A DNA stretch of 64,000 bases from Pseudomonas sp. SCB32 (GCF_009189165.1 NZ_CP045118.1:6200001-6264000); one strand, 5' to 3'; shown: positions 1 through 8,906, counted from the first letter of the stretch. Numbers and translations: made by a program. Notes: generated from the sequence alone by a model not told the origin.

Positions 1-1
1 C

Positions 2-427
2 TGGTGGTGGCGCGCCCACGGCATCCGCGAGCGTGCGCTGGTCCTGGCCAAGCAGCACTGCGCGCGCGAGGGCGTGGAACTGCTCGACGAAGCCATGGCC
101 CTGCAGCGCATTCGCTTCCGCCGGGATGGCCGCAACCATCTGCGCCTGGCACGGGAGTACGGCTTCGAGTTCACCGCCACCGGCCAGGAACGTTACGCCG
201 GCACCATCCGCATGTTCGGCCACTACCTGGGCCGCATCGAGCTGGCGCCGTTCCGCATGGCACCCGAGCCGCGCGCCACCGTCGCGCCGGTCGCCACCTT
301 CAACCCGGTTGACGACGAGATCGTCGACGCGGTGTTCGACGACGCCCCGCCCTCGCGCCCCAAGGCCGAGGTGGTACGCCTGGACGAATGGCGTCGGGCG
401 CACCAGGACAAGAAGGTCGGCGACTAG
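2..427 (+). CDS. DUF3301 family protein (5' end missing)
   Basis: The reading frame is open from the first bases of the window and stops at 425-427, so the start lies outside. The visible 141 residues begin with a Trp-rich WWWRAHGIRERAL stretch and continue through an amphipathic segment (LLDEAMALQRIRFRRDGR) and a Y-FTATGQERYAG segment. This is the usual pattern of short DUF3301 proteins, which normally start with one membrane helix that is not visible here. No enzymatic motif is seen and the function is unknown. It converges with the next gene, overlapping its stop by four bases. Confidence 0.75.
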   Translation, partial: WWWRAHGIRERALVLAKQHCAREGVELLDEAMALQRIRFRRDGRNHLRLAREYGFEFTATGQERYAGTIRMFGHYLGRIELAPFRMAPEPRATVAPVATFNPVDDEIVDAVFDDAPPSRPKAEVVRLDEWRRAHQDKKVGD

Positions 428-777
428 AGCTGCGCGCGGATCTTCTGCCAGTCCTTTTCCACCGCCGCCGTCATCGCCCGCCTTAGCAGCCAGCACCGCC
501 CACAGTGCCAGGGCGAATGCCGGCGCTTCTGATTGCGCCGGCAGGCCTCGAACAGCCAGTCCGGATCGAAGCCATCCCACACGCCAGCCGTCGCCCAGGC
601 GTTGGTCCAGACCACCGGCGCCACTTCCAGGCGGTAGATTGCCGTTAGCTCCGCCACGGAAAACCCGCTGATCGCCAGGGTCTTCGCAATCGCGGCGCGA
701 CCGGACTTATCCAGCTCGGTGTCCAGCCACAGCTCGGACAGCGCCAGCCAGACGGACTCGCGGGCCGGGTCGTTCAT
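424..777 (-). CDS. conserved hypothetical protein (DUF7079-like)
   Basis: This is a 117-residue protein with no signal peptide or membrane segment. It has the compact pattern VW-ALSELWLDTEL near residues 9-23, SGFS-AEL-AIY-EVAPV at 37-56 and AGVWDGFD at 64-71, followed by a basic Cys-containing stretch (HCGRCWLLRR). I associate this pattern with the uncharacterised DUF7079 family and cannot assign a function. The ATG at 775-777 overlaps the stop of the upstream hydrolase as ATGA, so the two are translationally coupled and probably one transcript. The longer open frame that runs upstream lies inside the hydrolase gene and is rejected. Confidence 0.7.
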   Translation of the reverse strand: MNDPARESVWLALSELWLDTELDKSGRAAIAKTLAISGFSVAELTAIYRLEVAPVVWTNAWATAGVWDGFDPDWLFEACRRNQKRRHSPWHCGRCWLLRRAMTAAVEKDWQKIRAQL

Positions 778-1652
778 TCGTGCCCCAGCAGGAAGCGCGA
801 AACGCGCTCGGCGCTGTCCTCGGGGAACTCCTGCATGAAGCAGTGCCCGCCATCGACGCACTGCCCGCTGATCGCCGGGTTGCTCGCGCACCAGCGCGCC
901 ACCGCCTTGGGCACGAAGGGGTAGGTGTGCTCGCCGAACAGCACCTGGGTCGGCGTCACCACCTTGTTCAGCGACGGCCACAGGCGCTTGGGGAAGGAAC
1001 TGAAGATCTCCGCCTCGCGGCTGGGCCGGCATTTCAGCTCGACGCCGCCCTCCACCACCTTCATCGCGTGTTCGACATAGGCCCACAGCGCCGCATCGGT
1101 CCAGCCCTTGAAGATGCCCCGACCATGCAGGCTGGCATAGGCGGCCTCGCGGTCCGGCCACTGGCTGCGCCGCGCGCGCGCCTTCTGCACCATGGTGCGG
1201 CGCTGGTGCAGGCCGAGCACCTCGGAGAGCGCCATCACGCCGATCATCGCCGGGGTGAACAGCACCGGGTCGAGCAGCACGGCGCGGCGGAACAGCTGCG
1301 GGTGGCGCCCCAGGACCAGGCTGGTCAGCACGCCGCCGAAGCTGTGCCCGCAGGCGTAGCGCGGCACATCGCCGAACAGCCCGCGCCCGGCCTCGAAGGC
1401 TTCCACCGCCATCTCGGCGTTGCGGTTCCAGCCGTGGAAACGCCCGCCATGGTCGCTGTCGCCGTGGCCCTGGACATCGCACAGCCAGAGGTCGAAATCC
1501 TTCGCCAGCAGCTTGAGCAGCGGCTCATAGGCGCGGGTGCAGAAACCGTTGCCATGAAGAAAGTGCAACAGCGGCTTGCCGCTGGGCTCGCTGCGCCAGC
1601 CGCGCAGGGTGAAACCGGCGGACCCTTCGTGGGTCCAGGACAACAACTGCAT
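774..1652 (-). CDS. alpha/beta hydrolase
   Basis: This 292-residue protein has an alpha/beta-hydrolase fold: the oxyanion-loop motif HGNGF at residues 33-37, the DVQGHGDSD turn near 59-67, the nucleophile elbow GHSFGG with Ser104, and a late His in DGGHCFMQ near residue 270. There is no signal peptide, so it should be cytoplasmic. It is a generic serine hydrolase or esterase and the substrate cannot be read from the sequence. It is followed with a 4-bp overlap by a small DUF7079-like gene, and diverges from dctB. Confidence 0.85.
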   Translation of the reverse strand: MQLLSWTHEGSAGFTLRGWRSEPSGKPLLHFLHGNGFCTRAYEPLLKLLAKDFDLWLCDVQGHGDSDHGGRFHGWNRNAEMAVEAFEAGRGLFGDVPRYACGHSFGGVLTSLVLGRHPQLFRRAVLLDPVLFTPAMIGVMALSEVLGLHQRRTMVQKARARRSQWPDREAAYASLHGRGIFKGWTDAALWAYVEHAMKVVEGGVELKCRPSREAEIFSSFPKRLWPSLNKVVTPTQVLFGEHTYPFVPKAVARWCASNPAISGQCVDGGHCFMQEFPEDSAERVSRFLLGHE

Positions 1653-1756
1653 GGATGCGTCTCCGTCAGGACGTCCGCAGTGTAACGAGGCAGCCGGGCG
1701 CCGAACCAGTACGCCGACGTGCTATCGTCGCCGTTCTAGCTCGACTTGCTTCGAAC

Positions 1757-3520
1757 ATGCCGCTTCCCCGCCCCCTTCGCCTCGCCCTGATCAGCCTGCT
1801 CCTGCTGGCCGGCCTGCTGCTGTCGGCGTACTGGGCGGGCGAGCAGGCACGCCACCGGGCGTTGCTCGCCGAGGCCGAAGCGGCCCACGAACAGCTTGGC
1901 CTCTACGCCAACACCCTGCACACGCTGATCGAGCGCTTCCGCAGCATTCCGGCAGTGCTCGCCCTCGACCCCGACCTGCGCAGCGCCCTGCAGGGCCAGG
2001 TGACCGGCGATCTGCAGCAGCGGCTCAACCTCAAGCTGCAACAGACCAACGCCGCGGCGCGCTCTTCCACCCTGGAAGTGCTCGACCGCACCGGTCTGGC
2101 GGTGGCCGCGAGCAACTGGGAGCTGCCGACCAGCTACGTCGGCCACAACTACAGCTTCCGCCCCTACTTCCGCCAGACCATCGCCCAGGGCGCCGGGCGC
2201 TTCTACGCGGTCGGCGTGACCACCGGGATTCCCGGCTATTTCCTGTCCAACGCCGTGCGCGACGACGCCGGCAACTTCCTCGGCGCCATCGTGGTCAAGC
2301 TGGAGTTCCCCGACCTGGAGCGCCAGTGGAGCCAGACTCCCGACGTGGTGCTGGTAAGTGACAGCAAAGGCATCGTGTTCCTCGCCAACCATCCGCGCTG
2401 GCGCTACCGCGAACTGCTGCCGCTGGACGCCGTGGCCCGCGCCGAGCTGCGCGACACTCGCCAGTACCACCAACAGCCACTGAGCGCCCTGCCCCACCAG
2501 ACCCTCCAGCGCCTGGGCGACAACGCCCGGCTGGCGCGGGTGGAGGGTCAGGACATCGGCGGCGACTACCTGTGGCAATCGGTGGTCCTGCCCGAGGACG
2601 ACTGGACCCTGCACCTGCTGCGCGACGCCCGTGGCGTCCAGTCCGACGTCAGCAGCGCGCGCCTCGCCGCCGCCGGCGCCTGGCTGGCGCTGGTGTTCCT
2701 GGTGCTCTGGCTGCAGCAACGGCGACGGCTCGCCCTCCTGCGCCAACGCAACCAGGAAGAACTGGAACAACTGGTGGAGCAACGCACCGCCGCCCTGCGC
2801 ACCGCCCAGGACGGCCTGGTGCAGGCCGCCAAGCTAGCGGCGCTGGGGCAGATGTCCGCCGCGCTGGCCCACGAGATCAACCAGCCGCTCACCGCCCAGC
2901 GCATGCAACTGGCCAGCGTGCGCCTGCTGCTCGACGCCGGTCGCCAGGACGACGCCCGCACCGCGCTGCAGCGGGTGGATGAGCTGCTGGAGCGCATGGC
3001 CGCGCTCACCGGCCACCTGAAGACCTTCGCCCGCAAGACCCCCGGCGGCCTGCGCGAGCGCATCGAACTCGGCCATGTACTGGACCAGGCGCTGCACCTG
3101 CTGGCCGTGCGCATCCGCGACGAACGGGTGGCGATCGTCCGGCAACTGGACGAACCGGCCTGGGTGCTGGGTGATGCGATCCGCCTGGAACAGGTGCTGG
3201 TCAACCTGCTGCGCAACGCCCTGGATGCGCTGGCGGGCACCGTGCATGCGCAGATCACCCTGCACCTGCGCCGCGAAAAGGATCACTGGTGCCTGGAGGT
3301 GGCCGACAACGGTCCCGGCATCGACGAGGAAAACCTCGCCAGCGTCTTCGATCCCTTCTTCACCACCAAGCCGGTGGGCGAGGGACTGGGCCTCGGACTG
3401 GCGGTATCCTACGGCATCGTTCATGAATTCGGCGGCCGCCTGGGCGCCGCCAACCAGCCCTCCGGCGGCGCACTGTTCCGCCTGAGCCTGCCCGCCGCCC
3501 CCGAAGAAAACCGAGCATGA
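1757..3520 (+). CDS. dctB: C4-dicarboxylate sensor histidine kinase DctB
   Basis: This is a 587-residue inner-membrane kinase. A transmembrane helix at about 8-25 and a second at about 301-322 flank a periplasmic sensing domain that contains the [28 protein letters not shown] block typical of DctB double-Cache sensors. A coiled coil follows, then the phospho-acceptor helix [10 protein letters not shown] with His372 and an ATPase domain with NALDAL, DNGPGID and [13 protein letters not shown] boxes. The family senses succinate, fumarate and malate and phosphorylates DctD. ATG 1757 is chosen because the sequence upstream lacks similarity and this start opens directly into the first membrane helix. 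The stop overlaps dctD by four bases (ATGA). The neighbouring dctPQM-type transporter of PAO1 is absent here. Confidence 0.9.
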   Translation: MPLPRPLRLALISLLLLAGLLLSAYWAGEQARHRALLAEAEAAHEQLGLYANTLHTLIERFRSIPAVLALDPDLRSALQGQVTGDLQQRLNLKLQQTNAAARSSTLEVLDRTGLAVAASNWELPTSYVGHNYSFRPYFRQTIAQGAGRFYAVGVTTGIPGYFLSNAVRDDAGNFLGAIVVKLEFPDLERQWSQTPDVVLVSDSKGIVFLANHPRWRYRELLPLDAVARAELRDTRQYHQQPLSALPHQTLQRLGDNARLARVEGQDIGGDYLWQSVVLPEDDWTLHLLRDARGVQSDVSSARLAAAGAWLALVFLVLWLQQRRRLALLRQRNQEELEQLVEQRTAALRTAQDGLVQAAKLAALGQMSAALAHEINQPLTAQRMQLASVRLLLDAGRQDDARTALQRVDELLERMAALTGHLKTFARKTPGGLRERIELGHVLDQALHLLAVRIRDERVAIVRQLDEPAWVLGDAIRLEQVLVNLLRNALDALAGTVHAQITLHLRREKDHWCLEVADNGPGIDEENLASVFDPFFTTKPVGEGLGLGLAVSYGIVHEFGGRLGAANQPSGGALFRLSLPAAPEENRA

Positions 3521-4851
3521 GCCAGACCATTCTCTTCGTCGACGACGAAGCCGCCATCCGCGAAGCCGTCCAGCAATGGCTGCAACTCTCCGGCTTCGAC
3601 GTGCGCCTGTGCAGCAGCGCCGACGAGTGCCTGAAAAGCGTGGCGCGCGAGCTGCCCGACGTGATCATCAGCGATGTGCGCATGCCCGGCACGGACGGCC
3701 TGGCGCTGCTCGACCGCCTGCAGCAGCTCGACCGCGACCTGCCGGTGATCATGGTCACCGGTCACGGCGACGTGCCCATGGCGGTGCAGGCCATGCGCCA
3801 GGGCGCCTACGACTTCATCGAGAAGCCCTTCACCCCCGAGCGCCTGCTCGACAGCCTGCGCCGCGCCCTGGAGAAACGCCGGCTGGTGCAGGAAAACCGC
3901 CAGTTGCGCGAACAGGCCGCGCTCAAGGACCAGATCGAATCGCGCCTGCTTGGCGTGTCGCGGCCGATGGACACCCTGCGCCGGCAGATCATGGCGCTGG
4001 CCGGCACCCCGGTGAACGTGCTGATCCGTGGCGAGACCGGCAGCGGAAAGGAACTGGTCGCGCGCTGCCTGCACGACTTCGGCCCGCGCGCCGGCAAGCC
4101 CTTCGTCGCGCTGAACTGCGCGGCGATCCCCGAGCAGCTGTTCGAGAGCGAACTGTTCGGCCATGAGAGCGGCGCCTTCACCGGCGCCCAGGGCAAGCGT
4201 GTCGGCAAGCTGGAACACGCCAATGGCGGCAGCCTGTTCCTCGACGAGATCGAGAGCATGCCGCTGGCCCAGCAGGTGAAGCTGCTGCGCGTGCTGCAGG
4301 AACAGCAGCTGGAGCGCCTGGGCTCGAACCAGAGCATCAGGGTCGACCTGCGGGTGATCGCCGCGACCAAGCCGGATCTTCTCGAAGAAGCCCGCGCCGG
4401 GCGCTTCCGCGAGGACCTGGTGTATCGCCTGAACGTCGCCGAGCTCCGCCTGCCGCCGCTGCGCGAACGCCGCGAGGACATCCCGCTGCTGTTCGACCAC
4501 TACGCCGCGCTGGCCAGCGAAAAGTTCGGCCGCGAAGCCCTGCCGCTGTCGGCCACCGAACTGGCCCGCCTGCTCGCCCACGACTGGCCGGGCAACGTGC
4601 GCGAACTGGCCAACGCCGCCGAGCGTCACGTGCTGGGCCTGGACCGCGACGAACTGCCGGTCGAGCCGGCCGGCAACGGCCTGTTCGAGCGCATGGAAGC
4701 CTACGAGGAGCAGTGCATCCGCCAGGCGCTGGGCCAGTGCAAGGGCGACATCAAGGCGGTGATGGAGCTGCTTGGCCTGCCACGCCGCACCCTCAATGAG
4801 AAGATGCAGCGCCATGGCCTGAGCCGTGGGGATTACCTGGGCGAGGATTGA
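3517..4851 (+). CDS. dctD: sigma-54-dependent response regulator DctD
   Basis: This 444-residue NtrC-type regulator has a receiver domain (acidic pair DD at residues 9-10, phospho-acceptor Asp53 in ISDVRMPG, and the Lys of the EKPFTPERLL segment). Its AAA+ domain carries Walker A GETGSGKE near 172, the sigma-54 contact loop GAFTGA near 219 and Walker B SLFLDEIE near 240. A C-terminal FIS-type helix-turn-helix ends in LGLPRRTLNEKMQRHGL. It activates sigma-54 promoters of dicarboxylate transporters when phosphorylated by DctB, the overlapping upstream gene. The 3' end overlaps the converging membrane-protein gene by 19 bp. Confidence 0.93.
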   Translation: MSQTILFVDDEAAIREAVQQWLQLSGFDVRLCSSADECLKSVARELPDVIISDVRMPGTDGLALLDRLQQLDRDLPVIMVTGHGDVPMAVQAMRQGAYDFIEKPFTPERLLDSLRRALEKRRLVQENRQLREQAALKDQIESRLLGVSRPMDTLRRQIMALAGTPVNVLIRGETGSGKELVARCLHDFGPRAGKPFVALNCAAIPEQLFESELFGHESGAFTGAQGKRVGKLEHANGGSLFLDEIESMPLAQQVKLLRVLQEQQLERLGSNQSIRVDLRVIAATKPDLLEEARAGRFREDLVYRLNVAELRLPPLRERREDIPLLFDHYAALASEKFGREALPLSATELARLLAHDWPGNVRELANAAERHVLGLDRDELPVEPAGNGLFERMEAYEEQCIRQALGQCKGDIKAVMELLGLPRRTLNEKMQRHGLSRGDYLGED

Positions 4852-5837
4852 GCCCGGCCACTACTCCTGGGCAACCAGCGCGTGCCGAGGCGCGCCCAAC
4901 CGGCGAGCAACAGCAGCGACCCGAGGATCGAGATCAACGCGAGCAGAGGCAGTCCGGTCGACGTCTGTGCGCGCATCAGCGCTTCATGGAACAGGGCGTA
5001 GCCGAGCACGCCGAGCAGCGCCGTGCACAGCAGCCAGCCAAGACCGATGGTCACGCCCGCCAGCAGGACGCGGCCGGCGCCATAACGCGGCAGTCGGTCC
5101 GGAAGCCGCGTGTAGATGCACAGCAGCACCAGCGCGGCGGGAAGCGCCCACGCCAGGACCTCCAGCGCAGTTCCCCAATACCCCATCCGGTTGAGCACGA
5201 AGAGACGCGCCAGCCCCGACAGCAGCTTTGCGGTGAACCCGGCGAAGGCAAGGGCGACTCCGAGTGCGACATGCATCCGCCGGATCGACGGCAGCGCCTC
5301 CGTGGGCTGGCGCTCGCAGCGTGAACGGGTCGCCGCCAACACCAGCCACAGGCAGATCAGGTACAGCACAAGCTGCACCAGCGCCCCGCCAAGCAGCGCT
5401 ATCGGTATGACGACGAAAGACTGGTCGCTGAGATCGCCCAGCCAGAAGGCGAATTCCTGTATCGGCAGGACGAGAACCCTGCTGTAGAGCTGCTCGACGG
5501 CCATCTGCAGCGCGAAAAACACCACCACGATGATCGCGAAGGGACGGAATCTCCGGAGCCGGTGCAGCTCCCGCTGGGCCTGCATGAACAGCACCACCAG
5601 GGCGCCACTGACGGCCAATGAGGACAACCCTACGCCGAGCTGCCCCGGCAGTGCCTGCAGCAGCCGCTCATGGGGGACGCCGCTGGTCCACTGCCACAGC
5701 GTCTCGGCCACCCGCGCGCCGATGCCGAACAGGAACAGCGCGGCAACCATGGCATACGGCTGCCAGAGGGCGGGTAAGGAGGCGTCCGTTTCCGACCCCG
5801 CCTCGGCCTGCGGGGAGATGAAGGGGCTTTCCGGCAC
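4833..5837 (-). CDS. multi-pass membrane protein, paralogue A
   Basis: This is a 334-residue, strongly hydrophobic protein with about eight membrane helices, a short polar N-terminus (PESPFISPQAEAG) and a Ser-Pro-Arg C-terminus. No transporter or enzyme motif is recognised. It looks like a paralogue of the next gene upstream, which is exactly the same length and has the same layout (IGARVAETLWQW against VGSNAWQWFSDL, LGVALAFAGFTAKLLSGL against LGVALCFIALTYKLLASL, and the same SPR end). The start chosen is GTG at 5837, with an AGGAT ribosome-binding sequence ten bases upstream; the overlapping ATG is out of frame. The function is unknown. Confidence 0.7.
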   Translation of the reverse strand: MPESPFISPQAEAGSETDASLPALWQPYAMVAALFLFGIGARVAETLWQWTSGVPHERLLQALPGQLGVGLSSLAVSGALVVLFMQAQRELHRLRRFRPFAIIVVVFFALQMAVEQLYSRVLVLPIQEFAFWLGDLSDQSFVVIPIALLGGALVQLVLYLICLWLVLAATRSRCERQPTEALPSIRRMHVALGVALAFAGFTAKLLSGLARLFVLNRMGYWGTALEVLAWALPAALVLLCIYTRLPDRLPRYGAGRVLLAGVTIGLGWLLCTALLGVLGYALFHEALMRAQTSTGLPLLALISILGSLLLLAGWARLGTRWLPRSSGRAQSSPR

Positions 5838-5968
5838 GTAGCGGCATCCTGGGCGATTGAACGAAGCACCATTATGCCGAGTGCCAGCGCCCGGAGAGAG
5901 AATTGGACGAGCCCGCCCGCGCCGCGCCCTCGGAAAGACAATGCGGCGCCCCGGACGAGCCGCAGGGA

Positions 5969-6973
5969 TTACCTGGGCGAGGCCTGCGCCAGCTGCTCGG
6001 CGAAGAACCATCCTGTGCACCCGCGCGCCAGCGGCCAGAGCAGCACCAACAGAATGACGGCCGGCGGCAGCAGGTAGAGCGGCAGGCTGCTCGAATTCAG
6101 CGAGCCATAGGCAGCGAAGGCCGTCACGATCGACACCAGCAGGATCGCGACGGCCCACAGCGCCAGCAGCACCAGCGACGCGGCCAGCACCCGGCCGGCG
6201 GCGAAGCGCGAGACCTGGGCCGGCAGGCGCATCTGCACGGCGGCCATGACAATGGCAAAGGGCAGCACGCAGCTGCTCAGCAGGAACACCGACTGCCAGC
6301 CATCCGCGCCGGAGTACAGGAAGAGCGCGGCATAGCTGAGCGAGGCGAGCAACTTGTAGGTCAGCGCGATGAAGCACAGCGCCACGCCCAGGGCCACCTG
6401 CCAGGACGGCAGCACGACCGCCTGCCCCGGCGCCAGCCGCTCCGCTCGCGGGCGCGCCAGGCGCAGCACCAGCCAGAGCGGCAGCAGGCACACCAGGACC
6501 AGGCTCAGCAGCCCGGTGAGCTGGCTGTGCAGGATCATCCAGACGGTCCGGGCGCCTTGTCCAAAGGCCCACTGATAGAACGGCGCGCTCAGGTAGGAGA
6601 TCGCCGTGCTGACGATCAGCGCGACGAGCACGTAGAGCACCGCGAACCCCACCAGCAGCCCGGCCGTGGGCCGGAAGCGCGCAATGCCGTGACGTTCACG
6701 CTGGTAGTGCACCAGCAGCAGGATCGCCGCGGCATGGAAGACCAGGCCTCCCGCCCAGTTCGCCAGCATCATCGGCAGGAACTGCATCGCGCGGGCGCGG
6801 TATCCACCCAGATCGCTGAACCATTGCCAGGCGTTGCTGCCAACGAAGATCAGCGCCGCGGCGACCACCATCGCGGCGATGAACTGCAATGGCTGGTTGT
6901 CGGCGACACGGGCCGCGCCCAATGACGGGGTCAGCTCGGCGTGGGGCGGGGAAAAGGGATTATCGAGAGTCAT
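5969..6973 (-). CDS. multi-pass membrane protein, paralogue B
   Basis: This 334-residue integral membrane protein is the partner of the gene at 4833-5837. It has a polar N-terminus (TLDNPFSPPHAELTP) and then about eight hydrophobic helices, among them the HAAAILLLVHYQRERHG and LPSWQVALGVALCFIALTYK segments, whose counterparts occur in the paralogue. ATG 6973 is preferred over the ATG three codons upstream because AAGGA lies eight bases before it. There are no charged catalytic clusters, and the function is not recognisable. The pair lies 131 bp apart on the same strand, which suggests a duplicated two-gene unit. Confidence 0.7.
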   Translation of the reverse strand: MTLDNPFSPPHAELTPSLGAARVADNQPLQFIAAMVVAAALIFVGSNAWQWFSDLGGYRARAMQFLPMMLANWAGGLVFHAAAILLLVHYQRERHGIARFRPTAGLLVGFAVLYVLVALIVSTAISYLSAPFYQWAFGQGARTVWMILHSQLTGLLSLVLVCLLPLWLVLRLARPRAERLAPGQAVVLPSWQVALGVALCFIALTYKLLASLSYAALFLYSGADGWQSVFLLSSCVLPFAIVMAAVQMRLPAQVSRFAAGRVLAASLVLLALWAVAILLVSIVTAFAAYGSLNSSSLPLYLLPPAVILLVLLWPLARGCTGWFFAEQLAQASPR

Positions 6974-7074
6974 GGCAGGCATCCTTGTCAGCTCAGTCGC
7001 GCAGTGCGCTGCCACAAGGGTACCAGTGGAAAGGCGGCTCGCCACAGCACGATGGGCGTGACCTGGCGATGGAT

Positions 7075-7215
7075 AAAAAAAGGCCGCTGAAGTCAGCGGC
7101 CTGGAGATAGACGTCGATTCGGAGCAATCAGATATCGGCGTCGGGAAGCTTTCCGGCTTGCGGGCCGGGGACGGGGCGATACGGCTATCGGCCCGTGCGG
7201 AGACTCCACAGAACA
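7075..7215 (-). ncRNA. candidate small RNA with intrinsic terminator
   Basis: Read on the minus strand, a GC-rich stem (AGGCCGCTGA paired with TCAGCGGCCT, 7081-7102) is followed by seven T residues, the form of a rho-independent terminator. No protein gene ends in front of it. Upstream lie about 110 bases of mixed composition and then an AT-rich block (7205-7265) that could carry a promoter. The 5' end given is a guess. The terminator is seen; the RNA is inferred. Confidence 0.35.
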
Positions 7216-7404
7216 AATCAACTTATTGATTAATAAGGATTTATTCGAAATATTTACCCCCACAGTGTAGCCGGGTGGCAATCATATTGCCTGGAGAATC
7301 TGTGACAAATTCTATTGACCGTTTGGACAGGAATAAATCCACTCAATCAGGAAAGACTGTTGCATTTTTTGCAACAGAGCGCGCTGTCACAGCGTCCCCG
7401 CGAA

Positions 7405-7433
7405 GAAAAAAACGCCGCATGTCATATGCGGCG
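7405..7433 (-). terminator. intrinsic terminator of the small secreted protein gene
   Basis: On the minus strand an 8-bp stem (7426-7433 with 7413-7420, loop of five) runs into a T tract at 7405-7412. It lies 55 bp after the stop of the gene at 7488-7682. Confidence 0.75.
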
Positions 7434-7487
7434 CAAGGTGTTGAGAAGCCCGGCTCACGCACCGGACCTCCCGGGGGAAGCGGTCGA

Positions 7488-7682
7488 TCAGGAGTCGGAG
7501 CGGCTGTCGGCAGCGGCCTTGGCAGTCTGCTCGGCGGACTGGGCCTGCTGCTGGGCAATGACGGCTTCGTTGGCCTTGACCATCTTGTCGGTCATCAGGC
7601 GCGATTCTTCGGCGAAGCTCAGTTGGGCGAACGACAGCGTGCAAACGGACAGCAGGGCAGCAACATAAAGCGAACGGGACAT
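7488..7682 (-). CDS. small secreted hypothetical protein
   Basis: This is a 64-residue protein. The first 24 residues form a clear Sec signal peptide (MSRSLYVAALLSVCTLSFA followed by QLSFAEE, with probable cleavage after SFA). The mature part is a hydrophilic helix rich in Ala, Gln and Lys (KMVKANEAVIAQQQAQSAEQTAKAAA) without Cys, so it may form a short periplasmic coiled coil. The ATG at 7682 has GAAAGGATC just upstream, and the gene ends at a strong terminator, so it is probably a monocistronic real gene. The function is unknown. Confidence 0.65.
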   Translation of the reverse strand: MSRSLYVAALLSVCTLSFAQLSFAEESRLMTDKMVKANEAVIAQQQAQSAEQTAKAAADSRSDS

Positions 7683-7863
7683 GATGAAGATCCTTTCTGA
7701 ACTCCCGGTTGGTCGGGGTTGGAGAAAGGTTACGGCGCAACAGTGGGTAGAAAAATAGCTAGCTAACCAACAAAGCATTGCCTAAAAAGCAACAATCGTC
7801 GGAAATCGATCAAGAAGCCTGATATAGAGCGCCCGTGGCGTTCTGTCGCAGCCAGGGGCTGCC

Positions 7864-8799
7864 TCAGGCCCAGTTGACGGGATCGTTGAGCGCTGCTTCG
7901 TCTTCCTCGAAGACCTTGGGGAGCTCCGCCTTGAGGAACTCCACCCAGGTGCGGATCTTCGCGTCGAGGAAGCGCCGCGACGGGTACAGCGCGTAGATCT
8001 GCCGCACATGCAGACTGTGTCGGGGCAGCACCCGCACCAGCGAGTGCTTGCGCAGGGCGGGTGCGGCGACGTAGCTGGGCAACAGGCAGATGCCCATGCC
8101 GGCGGCGGCGGCGCCGGTCAGCGCCTCGGCGACGTTGACCATGAAGGTGTCGCGCGGGCGGATCACGCTTTCCTCGTTGCCCTCCTCGAAGGCCCAGCCT
8201 TCGGGGAAGGTCGGGTCCTGCAGGCGCAGGCACTGGTGCTGGTGCAGGTCGGCGACGGTCTGCGGGGTGCCACGGCGCTTGAGGTAGTCGGGGCTGGCGC
8301 AGAGCACGCTGTAGATGGTGCCCAGGGTCTGGGCGACGAATTCGGAGTCGGGCAGTTCGCGGTCGCGGGTGATCACCACGTCCTGGCCTTCTTCGAGGAT
8401 GTCCGGCTGGCGCTGAGCCAGGGTCAGCTCGATGTAGACCTCGGGGAAAGACTCGCAGTAGCGCGAGATCAGCGGGATCAGGTGCTGCTGGCCAAGGCCG
8501 GTGAGCGAGTGCACGCGCAGGCGGCCGCGCGGCGTCAAATGCGCGCCGCTGGCTTCGGCCTCGGCTTCATCGACGTCAGCGAGGATTTCCCGGCAGCGCT
8601 GCAGGTAGCGCTCGCCGGTTTCGGTCAGCGCCAGGCGGCGGGTGGTGCGGTGCAGCAGGCGGGCTTCGAGCTGGGATTCGAGGTCGGAGACGACGCGCGA
8701 GACCTGGGCTGTGGATAACCCCAGGGCGTTGGCGGCGGCGGTGAAGCTGCCGGCATCCACAACCCGGACGAAAGCCCGCATCGCGTGAAGTACGTCCAT
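7864..8799 (-). CDS. LysR-family transcriptional regulator
   Basis: This is a 311-residue regulator. The N-terminal winged helix-turn-helix is at residues 5-62 (MRAFVRVVDAGSFTAAANAL, then STAQVSRVVSDLE). An inducer-binding domain follows from about 90 to 300, with the GRLRVHSLTGLGQQHLIPLI start typical of the CrgA/DsdC-like group that includes regulators next to quinone reductases. ATG 8799 has AGGGGAAA upstream. A 21-bp perfect palindrome lies 32 bp upstream and is a likely operator. A structured RNA candidate is transcribed divergently, and the quinone reductase gene lies beyond it. The inducer is unknown. Confidence 0.88.
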   Translation of the reverse strand: MDVLHAMRAFVRVVDAGSFTAAANALGLSTAQVSRVVSDLESQLEARLLHRTTRRLALTETGERYLQRCREILADVDEAEAEASGAHLTPRGRLRVHSLTGLGQQHLIPLISRYCESFPEVYIELTLAQRQPDILEEGQDVVITRDRELPDSEFVAQTLGTIYSVLCASPDYLKRRGTPQTVADLHQHQCLRLQDPTFPEGWAFEEGNEESVIRPRDTFMVNVAEALTGAAAAGMGICLLPSYVAAPALRKHSLVRVLPRHSLHVRQIYALYPSRRFLDAKIRTWVEFLKAELPKVFEEDEAALNDPVNWA

Positions 8800-8830
8800 G
8801 GTTTCCCCTGCTCATCCAGCCTGTAGGAAA

Positions 8831-8851
8831 CGAAGACAATTGTTGTCTTCG
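8831..8851. promoter_or_regulatory. 21-bp perfect palindrome upstream of LysR gene
   Basis: CGAAGACAA and its exact complement TTGTCTTCG are separated by three bases (TTG). The palindrome is centred about 42 bp before the LysR start, between that gene and the divergent RNA candidate. Perfect 9-bp arms by chance are unlikely, so it is probably an operator, perhaps of the adjacent LysR protein. Confidence 0.5.
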
Positions 8852-8906
8852 CCGCAATACTGAATCGCAGTATAGGGTCGTTTTCTATCGATTGTTACTG
8901 CGTATA

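Larger units (their letters stand above)
6974..7487. other. 514-bp gap: two minus-strand terminators, candidate sRNA
   Basis: No convincing protein gene is seen. The stretch holds an intrinsic terminator at 7075-7102 with nothing coding in front of it, an AT-rich block at about 7205-7265 that could hold a promoter, a CTGTTGC/GCAACAG inverted repeat at about 7358-7379, and the terminator of the small secreted protein at 7405-7433. Short frames in both directions have atypical composition and no ribosome-binding site. Confidence 0.6.

Noticed and set aside
4852..6057. Several plus-strand frames over the membrane paralogues
   Set aside because: Arg/Pro-rich shadow translations without ribosome-binding sites; the minus-strand frames encode regular membrane helices.
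7275..7700. Plus-strand frame of 141 codons
   Set aside because: It is antisense to the small secreted protein gene, which has a signal peptide, ribosome-binding site and terminator; the plus frame has none.
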